Position numbers and translations under genes: made by a program
Assembly: GCF_005796185.1 (NCBI RefSeq)
Contig: NZ_VAHM01000008.1
Span: forward strand, 113,524 to 177,523
Direction of reading: 5' to 3'
Source: Pseudarthrobacter sp. NamB4
Lineage (GTDB): Bacteria > Actinomycetota > Actinomycetes > Actinomycetales > Micrococcaceae
Length of the DNA stretch: 64,000 nt
In this document: positions 17,331-26,237 of the stretch, in pieces
How positions within the stretch are numbered: the stretch's first letter is position 1
Layout: each line of letters starts with the position of its first letter
Notes under the pieces: generated by a model
What the model was told of the DNA's origin: nothing
Seen by the model: the letters and a program-made list of their open reading frames with translations, nothing else
Database searches by the model: none

Positions 17331-17641
17331 GCTCTGCTGGTGCTCTGGGAGACCGAACCGCGCGGCGTGAAGGAGATTGGCGAGGAGCTCGGTTTGGACT
17401 CCGGCACTCTTTCACCCTGCTCAAGCGGCTCGAAGCCCTGGGCCTGGTGGAGCGGCGTCGCTCGGGCGAGGACGAAGGCCGCGTTGCCATCCACCTCACC
17501 GCGGCAGGGCGAGGCCTCAGCGGCAGAGCGGCCGCAATACCGCAGCGGCTGGCGGATGCTGCCGGCCTTTCCGCAGATGAACTTGGGCAACTGCGCGGCA
17601 CGCTGGACCAGCTGACTGCAGCCCTCCACAACGCCCTCTGA
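17331..17641 (+). pseudogene. ohrR: ohrR (MarR-family peroxide regulator), decayed
   Basis: The translation from 17331 gives ALLVLWETEPRGVKEIGEEL then GLDSGTLSP. After a shift of one base near 17415-17417, the other frame continues as LLKRLEALGLVERRRSG, then EGRVAIHLTAAGRGLSG and a normal C-terminus with TGA at 17639-17641. Together these read as the MarR winged-helix of OhrR, the organic-hydroperoxide sensor. About the first 50 residues, including the usual sensing cysteine region, are absent, since the preceding gene ends at 17305. This is a 5'-truncated, frameshifted pseudogene next to a dead ohr. Confidence 0.75.
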
Positions 17642-17698
17642 CCATCGTCGCCGGTCACCATTCCAAACTTTGATCCAACAAACGGGACGGAATTCATT

Positions 17699-17880
17699 AT
17701 GAAGACGCTCTACACTGCCCACGCGCCTGCCTTGGGCTAAGGACGCGACGGAACGGCCCGCAGCAACGACGGCAAGCTGGAAGTCAGCCTCGCCAGCCCT
17801 GTCGAACTTGGCGGTTAAGGCCAAGGCAACAACCCGGAGCAGCTCTTTGCGGGCAAGGTGCGGAGCCATCGCCATGCTGG
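17699..17880 (+). pseudogene. ohr: ohr (organic hydroperoxide resistance protein), decayed
   Basis: From ATG 17699 the frame reads MKTLYTAHAPALG, stop (17738-17740), GRDGTARSNDGKLEVSLASP, VELGG, stop (17816-17818), GQGNNPEQLFAGK. This aligns in order with the N-terminus of Ohr peroxidases (MKTLYTAxAxATGxGRxG, then NPEQLFAAGYAACF). Homology fades after about 60 codons, before the two catalytic cysteines. Two in-frame stops and a missing 3' part make it non-functional. Confidence 0.75.
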
Positions 17881-18146
17881 TCCGGCTTCAGGCCGTGCCT
17901 GCCGTCGCCAGTCCAGTAGTAGGTGTGCCGGCCAGCGGCGCACCTACTCCTTGGTAACGACTTGTAAACAATCTTCCGGATACCTTGCCGGCGTGCTATT
18001 GGGACGTGGCGCAGGCCACTAAAGTGGTGCCATCAGTGCGCTCCGGCGCAGTGCTGCGTGCCCTCAGTGACAACAGAATTTCAGTGCAGAAACGGACACT
18101 CATTGAATTCGAGCCGTAGCGCCACTCTCTTCATCCTGGAGGAAAA
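17881..18146 (+). other. Intergenic leader of the nucleoside uptake operon
   Basis: No gene is seen. A 12-bp hairpin lies at 17919-17947 (GTAGGTG/CACCTAC with GCCG/CGGC inside). CCACTaaAGTGG (18016-18027) is a perfect inverted repeat overlapping TAAAGT (18020-18025), a possible -10. GGAGG at 18138-18142 serves the TTG start at 18147. Confidence 0.45.
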
Positions 18147-19256
18147 TTGAAGAACTCACTGCGTGCAGGTTTCAAGCGCGGTTCAGTTGCGGGACTGGCC
18201 ACGATGGGCGCCACAGCGCTCGTGCTGGCCGGTTGCGGTGCGCCCCCGGAGGCCGGAAGCGGCTCGACGGCAGGGGCGAGCGACTACACCGGCTGCATCG
18301 TGTCCGACTCCGGCGGATTCGACGACCAGTCCTTCAACCAGTCCTCCTACGAGGGCCTGAAGAAGGCAGAGGCCGACCTGGGCATCAAGGTCAACCAGGT
18401 TGAATCCAAGACCAACAACGATTTCGAGCCAAACCTCCGCGCCATGGTCACCGCCGGCTGCGACCTCACTGTCACGGTGGGCTTCCTGCTGGGCGATGCA
18501 ACCAAGAAGCAGGCGGAAGCGAACCCGGACAGCCACTTCGCCATTGTGGACTTCGCCTACGATCCGCCCATCGCCAACGTCAAGCCGATCATCTACGACA
18601 CCGCGCAGGCAGCGTTCCTTGCCGGCTACCTTGCGGCAGGCACCAGCAAGACCGGCACGGTGGCAACGTTCGGCGGTATGAACATTCCCACCGTGACCAT
18701 CTTCATGGACGGCTACGCCGACGGAGTCAAGTACTACAACGAGCAGAAGGGCAAGGACGTCAAGCTCCTTGGCTGGAACAAGGACGCCCAGGACGGCACG
18801 TTTACCGGAGACTTCGAAAAGCAGGACGTGGGCAAGCAGGTCACCCAGAACTTCCTGGACCAGGGCGCCGACATCGTGATGCCCGTTGCCGGCCCCGTGG
18901 GCAAGGGCTCCGGTGCAGCGCTGAAGGATGCCAAGGCCGCCGGCAAGGACGTCAAGCTCATCTGGGTGGACTCCGACGGATACCTCACCGCTCCCGACTA
19001 CAAGGACATCATGCTGTCCTCGGTCATGAAGCAGATGGGCGACGCCGTGGAAACGGTGGTCAAGGATGACAAGGAAGGCAACTTCGACAACACGCCGTAC
19101 GTGGGCACGCTGGCCAATGACGGCGTCCAGTTGGCTCCCTTCCACGACCTCGATTCCCAGGTTCCGGCAGAGCTGAAGTCCGAACTGGAGCAGATCAAAA
19201 AAGACATCGTGGACGGCAAGCTGAAGGTCGAGTCCAAGGCAAGCCCGAAGGCCTGA
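18147..19256 (+). CDS. BMP-family nucleoside-binding lipoprotein
   Basis: The substrate-binding component of an ABC nucleoside importer, anchored outside the membrane. The signal peptide ends in the lipobox LVLAGC with acylated C30. The mature protein shows CIVSDSGGFDDQSFNQSSYE, typical of BMP/PnrA nucleoside binders, then VTVGFLLGDATKKQAEANPD and MPVAGPVGKGSGAAL. The length of 369 is normal. The TTG start has GGAGG 4 nt upstream. A strong hairpin (19268-19318) between it and the ATPase gene would let this protein exceed the membrane subunits. Downstream cdd and deoA support nucleosides as substrate. Confidence 0.92.
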   Translation: MKNSLRAGFKRGSVAGLATMGATALVLAGCGAPPEAGSGSTAGASDYTGCIVSDSGGFDDQSFNQSSYEGLKKAEADLGIKVNQVESKTNNDFEPNLRAMVTAGCDLTVTVGFLLGDATKKQAEANPDSHFAIVDFAYDPPIANVKPIIYDTAQAAFLAGYLAAGTSKTGTVATFGGMNIPTVTIFMDGYADGVKYYNEQKGKDVKLLGWNKDAQDGTFTGDFEKQDVGKQVTQNFLDQGADIVMPVAGPVGKGSGAALKDAKAAGKDVKLIWVDSDGYLTAPDYKDIMLSSVMKQMGDAVETVVKDDKEGNFDNTPYVGTLANDGVQLAPFHDLDSQVPAELKSELEQIKKDIVDGKLKVESKASPKA

Positions 19257-19267
19257 TCCCCGGCGTG

Positions 19268-19318
19268 AAGCGCCACCCCCCGGCTGGTCACCGACTGGCC
19301 GGGCGGTGGCGCTTTTTT
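19268..19318 (+). terminator. Terminator/attenuator after the BMP gene
   Basis: A GC-rich stem beginning AAGCGCCACC (19268-19277) and closing GGTGGCGC (19305-19312), followed by TTTTTT. It lies inside the transport operon, so it probably gives partial read-through. Confidence 0.85.
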
Positions 19319-19437
19319 GCTGGCTGCACCTCACCGGACCGCAGCCCGCCTGTCCCAGGGCTGCACCCATTAGGCTGGTGCTGCAGCCACATATCCCGTC
19401 CGGTGGATCACTGGACGCTTCGAGATTGGTCAGAGTT

Positions 19438-21024
19438 TTGAAACTTGAACTCAGAGGGATCACTAAACGCTTTGGCAGCCTGCTCGCCAACGACCACATC
19501 AACCTGGTGGTCGAGCCCGGACAAATCCACTGTCTGTTGGGCGAAAACGGGGCCGGCAAGTCCACCCTCATGAATGTGCTGTACGGGCTGTACGAGCCCT
19601 CTGAAGGCGAAATCCTCATCGATGACAAGCCCGTGTCCTTCCGCGGGCCGGGCGACGCCATGGCGGCCGGCATCGGAATGGTCCATCAGCACTTCATGCT
19701 GGTTCCCGTGTTCACCGTCGCCGAGAACGTGGCGCTTGGCGCCGAACCCACCAAGGCCGCACGCTTCCTCGACCTGGATGCCACGCGCAGCCGGATCAAG
19801 GAGATTTCGGACCAGTACGGGTTCGACGTCGACCCCGACGCCCTGGTGGAAGACCTGCCGGTGGGCGTCCAGCAGCGCGTGGAGATCATCAAGGCACTGG
19901 TCCGGAACGCGAACGTGCTGATCCTCGACGAACCCACAGCCGTGCTGACCCCCCAGGAAACTGATGAACTTCTGGACATCATGCGCCAGCTCAAGGCAAG
20001 CGGGACCTCAATCGTCTTCATTTCCCACAAGTTGCGGGAAGTGAAGGAAGTGTCGGACACCATCACGGTGATCAGGCGGGGAAAGGTGGTTGGCACGGCT
20101 GATCCCGCTGCGTCCACCACTGATTTGGCCTCCATGATGGTAGGCCGTGCCGTAAGCCTGGTCCTCGACAAAGCGCCGGCCCGCCCGCAGGAAAAAACCT
20201 TCGAAGTCCGCGACCTTACCGTCATTGCACCCAATGGCCAGCACGTGGTGGACGGGCTGAGCTTGGACATTTCCCGCGGCGAGATCCTGGCCGTTGCGGG
20301 CGTCCAGGGCAACGGCCAGACGGAATTGACGGAAGCCATCCTGGGCCTTCAGGAACGGGTCAGCGGGTCCGTCAGGCTGGACGGCAAGGAGCTCGTGGGC
20401 CGGTCCGTCAAAGAGGTTCTGGACGCCGGCGTCGGATTCGTCCCGGAGGACCGCAAAGTGGACGGCTTGGTAGGCACCTTCTCCGTTGCCGAGAACCTGG
20501 TCCTCGACCTTTATGACAAGCCTCCCTTCGCCAAGGGCATCAGCATGAGCCCGGCGAAGATCATGGAGAACGCCAAAGCGCGCATTGGCGAGTTCGATGT
20601 CCGGACCCCGTCTGCAGCGGCAGCAGCAGGGACCCTGTCCGGCGGCAACCAGCAGAAACTGGTGATGGCGCGCGAACTGTCCCGCCCCCTGCGGCTCTTC
20701 ATCGCCTCGCAGCCCACCCGCGGTGTGGACGTGGGTTCCATCGAATTCCTGCACCGCAGGATCGTGGCCGAACGTGACCAAGGCACGCCCGTCATGATCG
20801 TCTCCACGGAACTGGACGAGGTGATGGAACTGGCTGACCGCATTGCCGTGCTGTACAAGGGCAAGCTGGTGGGCGTAGTCCCGGCCGGAACCAGCCGCGA
20901 TGTCCTGGGCCTCATGATGGCGGGCATCCCGCCTGAAGAGCACAGCCACAGCCCGCAGGCCGGACAGGCCGCGGGCAGAACCACGATCAACACCTCCGAC
21001 GCCGAAGGAGGCGACCATGCCTGA
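19438..21024 (+). CDS. Nucleoside ABC transporter ATPase (double ABC domain)
   Basis: About 528 residues with two fused ABC domains, as in the NupA/YufO (BMP-type) and RbsA groups. Domain 1 has Walker A GENGAGKSTLMNVL, VGVQQRVEIIKAL (signature region) and LILDEPTAVLTP. Domain 2 has a degenerate Walker A (VAGVQGNGQTELTEAI) but LSGGNQQKLVMARELSRPLR; such asymmetry is normal here. In FIASQPTRGVDVGS the usual Asp-Glu of Walker B is replaced. TTG 19438 gives the expected MKLELRGITKRFG start; TTG 19426 is possible. The frame is open back through the terminator hairpin, which is not coding. The next gene overlaps by 8 nt. Confidence 0.93.
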   Translation: MKLELRGITKRFGSLLANDHINLVVEPGQIHCLLGENGAGKSTLMNVLYGLYEPSEGEILIDDKPVSFRGPGDAMAAGIGMVHQHFMLVPVFTVAENVALGAEPTKAARFLDLDATRSRIKEISDQYGFDVDPDALVEDLPVGVQQRVEIIKALVRNANVLILDEPTAVLTPQETDELLDIMRQLKASGTSIVFISHKLREVKEVSDTITVIRRGKVVGTADPAASTTDLASMMVGRAVSLVLDKAPARPQEKTFEVRDLTVIAPNGQHVVDGLSLDISRGEILAVAGVQGNGQTELTEAILGLQERVSGSVRLDGKELVGRSVKEVLDAGVGFVPEDRKVDGLVGTFSVAENLVLDLYDKPPFAKGISMSPAKIMENAKARIGEFDVRTPSAAAAAGTLSGGNQQKLVMARELSRPLRLFIASQPTRGVDVGSIEFLHRRIVAERDQGTPVMIVSTELDEVMELADRIAVLYKGKLVGVVPAGTSRDVLGLMMAGIPPEEHSHSPQAGQAAGRTTINTSDAEGGDHA

Positions 21025-22390
21025 GAAGCACCCACCCAAACATGCTGCAAACGAGCCCGCAGGCAACGCGCAGGAGGCAACCTCCGCTGACGAGTCAACT
21101 GCCGCCGTCGTATCCGTTGACACTGCCGGCGGAGCGATGGAACCATCCGCCGTTCCCGCCACTGCCCAAAGCGGGCAGCTTCCGGGCGGCCCGGACACGC
21201 TGCTCCGCAGGATTTTCACCGGCAGCGGTATGGTCTCGGTCCTGGCGGTGCTGCTGGCCCTGATCATCGGCGGCCTGCTGATCGCCAGCACGGACGAGCG
21301 GGTGGCCACCGCGGCCGGGTACTTCCTGGCCAGGCCCACCGATTTCCTCACTGCGGTCTGGGATGCGGCCACCCGCTCCTACCTCGCACTGTTCCAAGGC
21401 TCGGTCTTCAACCCGCGCGGCAACAGCGTTGCGGCCCAATTCGCGCCCTTCATGGAGACCCTCACCATCGCTACCCCGCTCATCACAGCCGGCCTGGGCG
21501 TGGCCCTGGCGTTCCGTGCGGGCCTGTTCAACATCGGTGCGCAGGGCCAGATCATCGTGGCCGGCATCCTGGCCGCGTGGGTGGGTTTCGCGCTGCACCT
21601 GCCGCTGGGCCTGCACCTGCTGCTGGTCCTTGTTGCCGGCATCATCGGCGGCGCCTTCTGGGGCGGACTCGTGGGCCTGCTCAAGGCCCGCACCGGCGCG
21701 CATGAAGTCATCCTGACCATCATGTTCAACTACATCGCGCTGTATTTCCTCCGCTACCTTTTGAACACACCGGCCTTCCAGCGGCCAGGGGAGGCAAACC
21801 CCATCTCGCCCATCCTGGATCCCACCGCCGTCTACCCCCAGATCTTCGGCACCCAGTACCGGCTCCACCTCGGGTTCCTCCTGGCCATCGCCGCAACCGT
21901 CGTGGTCTGGTGGCTCCTGAACCGCTCCACGGTGGGCTTCGAATTCCGTGCCGTGGGCGCAAATCCCAAGGCTGCGCAGACGGCGGGCATCAATGTGTCC
22001 CGCTCCACGATCCTGGTGATGGCCCTCGCAGGTGGACTGGCGGGCATGTCGGGCGTCGCCCAGGTGGCCGGCACAGAGAAGGTCCTGACCGACGGGGTTG
22101 CCGCCACCTACGGTTTTGACGCCATCACCGTGGCGCTGCTGGGGCGCTCGACGCCGTGGGGCACCTTCGCTGCCGGCCTGCTGTTCGGCGCCTTCCGCGC
22201 CGGGGCAGTCCAGATGCAGATCCAGACCGGAACGCCCATCGACATCGTCCTGGTGGTCCAGTCCCTGATTGTCCTGTTCATCGCCGCTCCACCGCTGGTA
22301 CGGGCCATCTTCGGCCTGAATCCCCGGCGCAGGAAGCCGGCCCGCGCAGCCAGGTCCCGCGAGGCAGCAACCACCGGAGGTGCGGCATGA
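21017..22390 (+). CDS. Nucleoside ABC transporter permease 1
   Basis: A 457-residue membrane subunit of the BPD_transp_2 family (NupB/YufP-like). The first 70 residues are hydrophilic and low-complexity, followed by about nine helices. Conserved blocks are GVALAFRAGLFNIGAQGQII, GAHEVILTIMFNYIALYFLR and FRAVGANPKAAQTAGINV. ATG 21017 overlaps the ATPase gene by 8 nt, and the next permease overlaps its stop by 4 nt, so subunits are co-translated. It pairs with the product of the next gene. Confidence 0.92.
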   Translation: MPEKHPPKHAANEPAGNAQEATSADESTAAVVSVDTAGGAMEPSAVPATAQSGQLPGGPDTLLRRIFTGSGMVSVLAVLLALIIGGLLIASTDERVATAAGYFLARPTDFLTAVWDAATRSYLALFQGSVFNPRGNSVAAQFAPFMETLTIATPLITAGLGVALAFRAGLFNIGAQGQIIVAGILAAWVGFALHLPLGLHLLLVLVAGIIGGAFWGGLVGLLKARTGAHEVILTIMFNYIALYFLRYLLNTPAFQRPGEANPISPILDPTAVYPQIFGTQYRLHLGFLLAIAATVVVWWLLNRSTVGFEFRAVGANPKAAQTAGINVSRSTILVMALAGGLAGMSGVAQVAGTEKVLTDGVAATYGFDAITVALLGRSTPWGTFAAGLLFGAFRAGAVQMQIQTGTPIDIVLVVQSLIVLFIAAPPLVRAIFGLNPRRRKPARAARSREAATTGGAA

Positions 22391-23712
22391 GCACGACAGT
22401 ATCGTCCTCCAAACCCGGCAAACCGCAGCCTGGCGGTAAGGGCCCGGACACGCGTGCCGCCGCCGTTTCAGCCAAGCCTGTCACCTGGAAAACGCCGGTG
22501 CTCCTCACCGCCTTCGGACTGGTGGCCCTGGTGTTCTTCGGACTGCTGGCGCCCACCCAGACCGCCAGTTTCGGGATTTCCACCGGCAGCGACTTCTTCC
22601 AGCTACCCGCGGTTGAGGTGAACGCCTTCGCCGGGGGCCTGGTGCTCTCCATCCTCCTTCTGGGCCTGTCAGGCTACGCCGTGTACCTCAAGACCAAGGA
22701 CAGGCACGTGCCGGGCTGGCTTACCGTGGCGTTCATCGTGCTGTTCACCGCCGCATTCCTGATCTGGGTGGTGGGCGGTGCCCGGACTCCCAGCATCTCC
22801 CTGGCAGGGCTCATCGCCGGGTCCGTCACCCTTGCCGTTCCGCTGGTCTTCGGATCCCTGTCCGGTGTCCTCTGTGAACGTGTCGGCGTGGTGAACATCG
22901 CCATCGAGGGCCAGCTGCTCGGCGGCGCCTTCACCGCAGCCATCGTGGCAAGCGTGACCCAGAATCCCCTGATCGGGCTTCTGGCGGCCGCCGTCGCGGG
23001 AGCGGTTGTGTCCATGGTGCTGGCGCTCTTCAGCATCAAGTACCTGGTGAACCAGATCATCGTCGGTGTCGTCCTGAACGTGCTGGTCTCGGGGGTGACC
23101 GGGTTCCTGTTCAGCACGGTCATGCAGGAAGACAGCGACAGGTTCAACTCGCCACCCGGGCTGGACGCCATCGAGATTCCCGTCCTGTCCGGCATCCCGA
23201 TCATCGGCCCCATCCTGTTCCGGCAGTCCCTGGTGGGTTACCTGATGTACATTGCGGTGCTGGTGGTCTGGGTGGGCCTGTTCAAGACCAGGTGGGGCCT
23301 GCGCGTACGCGCCGTAGGCGAACACCCGCAGGCCGCGGACACCTTGGGCATCAACGTAAACGCCACCCGCTTCTGGAACGTCACCCTGGGCGGGGCCGTG
23401 GCCGGCATCGGCGGGTCCTTCTTCACCCTGGTGGCCATCGACAGCTTCACGAAGGAGATCTCCGGCGGCCGCGGCTTCATTGCCCTGGCAGCCCTGATCT
23501 TCGGCCGGTGGAACCCCATCGGGGCCTTCTTCGCCGCGCTCCTGTTCGGCTTTGCCGACAACCTGCAGAGCATTGTCACGATTATCGGCACTCCCGTTCC
23601 CAGCCAGTTCATGGCCATGCTGCCGTACCTGGTGACGGTCCTCGCGGTGGCCGGGCTGGTGGGCAAGTCCCGGGGGCCGGCAGCCAGCGGTATTCCGTAT
23701 GTCAAGGGGTGA
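22387..23712 (+). CDS. Nucleoside ABC transporter permease 2
   Basis: A 441-residue second permease (NupC/YufQ-like), recognised by GVLCERVGVVNIAIEGQLL then GGAFTAAI, NQIIVGVVLNVLVSGVTGF, VRAVGEHPQAADTLGINV and ISGGRGFIALAALIFGRWNP. It has about ten membrane helices after a charged low-complexity N-terminus. ATG 22387 lies in an ATGA overlap with the preceding stop. The frame stays open upstream, but that segment is inside permease 1. cdd starts 4 nt after its stop. Confidence 0.92.
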   Translation: MSTTVSSSKPGKPQPGGKGPDTRAAAVSAKPVTWKTPVLLTAFGLVALVFFGLLAPTQTASFGISTGSDFFQLPAVEVNAFAGGLVLSILLLGLSGYAVYLKTKDRHVPGWLTVAFIVLFTAAFLIWVVGGARTPSISLAGLIAGSVTLAVPLVFGSLSGVLCERVGVVNIAIEGQLLGGAFTAAIVASVTQNPLIGLLAAAVAGAVVSMVLALFSIKYLVNQIIVGVVLNVLVSGVTGFLFSTVMQEDSDRFNSPPGLDAIEIPVLSGIPIIGPILFRQSLVGYLMYIAVLVVWVGLFKTRWGLRVRAVGEHPQAADTLGINVNATRFWNVTLGGAVAGIGGSFFTLVAIDSFTKEISGGRGFIALAALIFGRWNPIGAFFAALLFGFADNLQSIVTIIGTPVPSQFMAMLPYLVTVLAVAGLVGKSRGPAASGIPYVKG

Positions 23713-23716
23713 CGGC

Positions 23717-24151
23717 GTGGAGCCGGTAAAGGGCCCGGCCAATGATGCAGCGCAGTCGGTGGACTGGGACGCGCTCAAGGCGGCGGCCACAGCGGCGATG
23801 CATCATGCCTACGTGCCCTATTCGAAGTTCGCGGTAGGGGCAGCGGCCCTTACCGGGGACGGCCGGATCGTGAGCGGCTGCAACGTGGAGAACGCCAGCT
23901 ACGGCCTGACCCTTTGTGCCGAATGCGCGCTGGTGGGGAATCTGCACATGACCGGCGGCGGCCTGCTCCGCGCCTTCTACTGCGTGGACGGGGCGGGCAG
24001 CGTTCTCATGCCCTGCGGCCGCTGCCGGCAGTTGCTGTACGAATTCCGGGCCCCGGAAATGGAACTCATGACCACCCAAGGCATCAAGTCCATCGACCAG
24101 GTGTTGCCTGACGCCTTCGGTCCCGAACACCTGGAGGAAGCACGTGACTGA
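23717..24151 (+). CDS. cdd: Cytidine deaminase
   Basis: Deaminates cytidine and deoxycytidine to uridine or deoxyuridine in pyrimidine salvage. Zn-binding motifs are CNVENASYGLTLCAECAL (catalytic Glu) and MPCGRCRQLLYEF, with YVPYSKFAVGAAAL at the N-terminus; this is the homotetrameric type. GTG 23717 is favoured because AAGGGG (23704-23709) is 7 nt upstream, giving 144 residues; ATG 23699 would add six and overlap the permease. The deoA start overlaps its stop. Confidence 0.94.
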   Translation: MEPVKGPANDAAQSVDWDALKAAATAAMHHAYVPYSKFAVGAAALTGDGRIVSGCNVENASYGLTLCAECALVGNLHMTGGGLLRAFYCVDGAGSVLMPCGRCRQLLYEFRAPEMELMTTQGIKSIDQVLPDAFGPEHLEEARD

Positions 24152-25475
24152 AAAGTTGACAGAAAACGCCCCGGCGGAACCGTTCGACGCCGTGGACATC
24201 ATCCGCGTGAAGCGGGACAAGGGCGTCCTGAGCCCCGAACAGATCGACTGGACCATCGACGCCTACACCCGGGGTGCCATTGCCGACGAGCAGATGGCGG
24301 CCTTGAACATGGCGATCCTGCTCAACGGCATGAACCGCACCGAGATTGCCCGCTGGACAGCCGCGATGATTGCCTCCGGCGAGCAGATGGACTTTTCCAG
24401 CCTGCGGCGGCCCGACGGCGGCCTGAAGTACACCTCGGACAAGCATTCCACCGGAGGGGTGGGGGATAAGATCACGCTGCCGCTCGCGCCTCTGGTGGCG
24501 GTCTTCGGAGTGGCCGTTCCGCAGCTGTCCGGCAGGGGACTGGGGCACACGGGCGGCACATTGGACAAGCTGGAGTCCATCCCGAGGTGGCGTGCCTCGC
24601 TCAGCAACGAGGAGATCCTGGGCCAGCTCCAGGACGTCGGCGCGGTGATCTGCGCCGCCGGAGCAGGCCTGGCCCCGGCGGACAAGAAGCTTTACGCGCT
24701 GCGCGACGTCACGGGCACTGTTGAGGCGATTCCCCTGATTGCCTCTTCGATCATGAGCAAGAAGATCGCCGAAGGGACCGGTTCCCTGGTCCTGGACGTC
24801 AAGGTTGGAACCGGCGCGTTCATGAAGGACGAGGCCAAGGCCCGCGAGCTGGCCGAAACGATGGTGGCGCTGGGCAAGGACGCGGGCGTGAACACCGTCG
24901 CGCTGCTCACCAACATGAATACTCCGCTCGGCTTGACCGCGGGCAATGCCATCGAAGTGGAGGAATCGGTGGAGGTGCTGGCGGGCGGCGGCCCCGCCGA
25001 CGTGGTGGAGCTGACCGTCCGGCTGGCCGAGGAGATGCTGGCCTGCGCAGGAGTGCACGACGCTGATCCCGCCGCCGCGCTCAAGGACGGCCGCGCCATG
25101 GATGTCTGGAACCGGATGATCGCAGCCCAGGGCGGAGACCCCCACGCCAAGCTGCCGGTGGCACGCGAGTCCGAGGTGCTCTATGCCCCGGCAGACGGAG
25201 TCCTGGTGGAACTGGATGCGCTCGCTGTCGGTGTTGCAGCCTGGCGCCTGGGAGCCGGGCGCGCCCGGAAGGAGGATGCGGTCCAGGCGGGGGCCGGGGT
25301 CCGTATGCACGTCAAACCGGGTGCCGTGGTCCGGGCAGGGGAACCACTGATGACCCTGCTGACGGACACCCCCGAACGGTTTGCCCGGGCCAAAGAGGCC
25401 CTGGAACATGCAGCCGTTATTGCACCCGAGGGCTCGCGGCCGGCGCAGCAGCTGATCATCGACCGCATAGCATAG
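24144..25475 (+). CDS. deoA: Thymidine phosphorylase
   Basis: Cleaves thymidine or deoxyuridine with phosphate to the base and deoxyribose-1-phosphate. The 443 residues carry the family signature SGRGLGHTGGTLDKLESIP, with KHSTGGVGDKITLPLAPLVA (phosphate binding) and SSIMSKKIAEGTGSLVLDVK then VGTGAFMKDEA. The C-terminal alpha/beta domain is intact. GTG 24144 overlaps the end of cdd by 8 nt, so cytidine deaminase product can pass to this enzyme. It could be labelled pyrimidine-nucleoside phosphorylase if specificity is broader. Confidence 0.94.
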   Translation: MTEKLTENAPAEPFDAVDIIRVKRDKGVLSPEQIDWTIDAYTRGAIADEQMAALNMAILLNGMNRTEIARWTAAMIASGEQMDFSSLRRPDGGLKYTSDKHSTGGVGDKITLPLAPLVAVFGVAVPQLSGRGLGHTGGTLDKLESIPRWRASLSNEEILGQLQDVGAVICAAGAGLAPADKKLYALRDVTGTVEAIPLIASSIMSKKIAEGTGSLVLDVKVGTGAFMKDEAKARELAETMVALGKDAGVNTVALLTNMNTPLGLTAGNAIEVEESVEVLAGGGPADVVELTVRLAEEMLACAGVHDADPAAALKDGRAMDVWNRMIAAQGGDPHAKLPVARESEVLYAPADGVLVELDALAVGVAAWRLGAGRARKEDAVQAGAGVRMHVKPGAVVRAGEPLMTLLTDTPERFARAKEALEHAAVIAPEGSRPAQQLIIDRIA

Positions 25476-25481
25476 GGAGTC

Positions 25482-26111
25482 ATGCAGGCCGTCAATGACT
25501 TCATCCTCGCCGCCGCCGGACAGCCCTGGGTGCTGTTCGTGGTGTTGGCCTGCTGCACCATTGATGGCTTCTTTCCGCCTATCCCCAGCGAATCAGTGGT
25601 GGTGGGGCTGTCCGCCGTGGCCGCCACCGCGGAGGTCCCCAACCCTTGGCTCCTGATGCTGGTGGCTGCCCTCGGCGCCTTTTCGGGGGACAACATCGCC
25701 TACCTGATCGGCCGGAGGGTGGGCACCAGGCGATGGTCGTGGATGCGCGGGCCGCGGATGCAGAGTGCCTTCCGGTGGGCAGGCCGGGAACTGCGGAAGC
25801 GGCCGGCCTCACTCATCCTGGTGGCACGGTTCGTTCCGATCGGCCGGGTGGCGGTCAACCTCACTGCCGGCGTGACCCGCTATCCGCACCTCCGCTTCGT
25901 GGGCCTGACCGTCCTGTCGGCAACGTTGTGGGCCGGATACTCAGTGGGAATCGGGCTGTTCTTCGGCCAGTGGTTCGAGGACAACCATCTCCTGGGTGCC
26001 GTTATCGCCATCATCTGCGCCGTCACCCTGGGGATCATCATGGACCTGGTGATTAACCGCGTCCGGCGGCAACCCCCGATGGTGGAGCGGATGAAGGAAC
26101 CGGAAGCGTAG
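25482..26111 (+). CDS. DedA-family membrane protein 1
   Basis: A 209-residue DedA/SNARE-associated family protein with about five hydrophobic segments. Family motifs are IDGFFPPIPSESVVVGLSAV (E and P in the re-entrant loop), GDNIAYLIGRRVG and RFVPIGRVAVNLTAGVTRYP (F/Y-x-P-x-x-R). DedA proteins act in lipid flipping or membrane homeostasis; some are undecaprenyl-phosphate flippases. It starts 6 nt after deoA. A paralogue follows after 126 nt, sharing the same motif order. Confidence 0.88.
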   Translation: MQAVNDFILAAAGQPWVLFVVLACCTIDGFFPPIPSESVVVGLSAVAATAEVPNPWLLMLVAALGAFSGDNIAYLIGRRVGTRRWSWMRGPRMQSAFRWAGRELRKRPASLILVARFVPIGRVAVNLTAGVTRYPHLRFVGLTVLSATLWAGYSVGIGLFFGQWFEDNHLLGAVIAIICAVTLGIIMDLVINRVRRQPPMVERMKEPEA

Positions 26112-26237
26112 TCCGGCCGTTGTTCCAGCAGGTTAGGGCGTAGCAAATGGCACCTTGGCCGTGGGAGACTTAGTAACGATTTCCGCTTTGGCTGCGTCAC
26201 TTCCGGCTATGCCATTTTGCATAGGAGCAAGACCCGC

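Noticed and set aside
17919..17947. Hairpin as the promoter-proximal regulator of the BMP operon
   Set aside because: It lies about 200 nt upstream of the gene, beside the dead ohr, and is more likely the old ohr terminator.
19306..19437. Upstream extension of the nucleoside ATPase
   Set aside because: It would begin inside the terminator hairpin after the BMP gene. The family N-terminus MKLELRGITKRFG starts at 19438.
26112..26237. Short ORF (MAPWPWET) between the two DedA genes
   Set aside because: Eight codons with no ribosome site; nothing supports translation.
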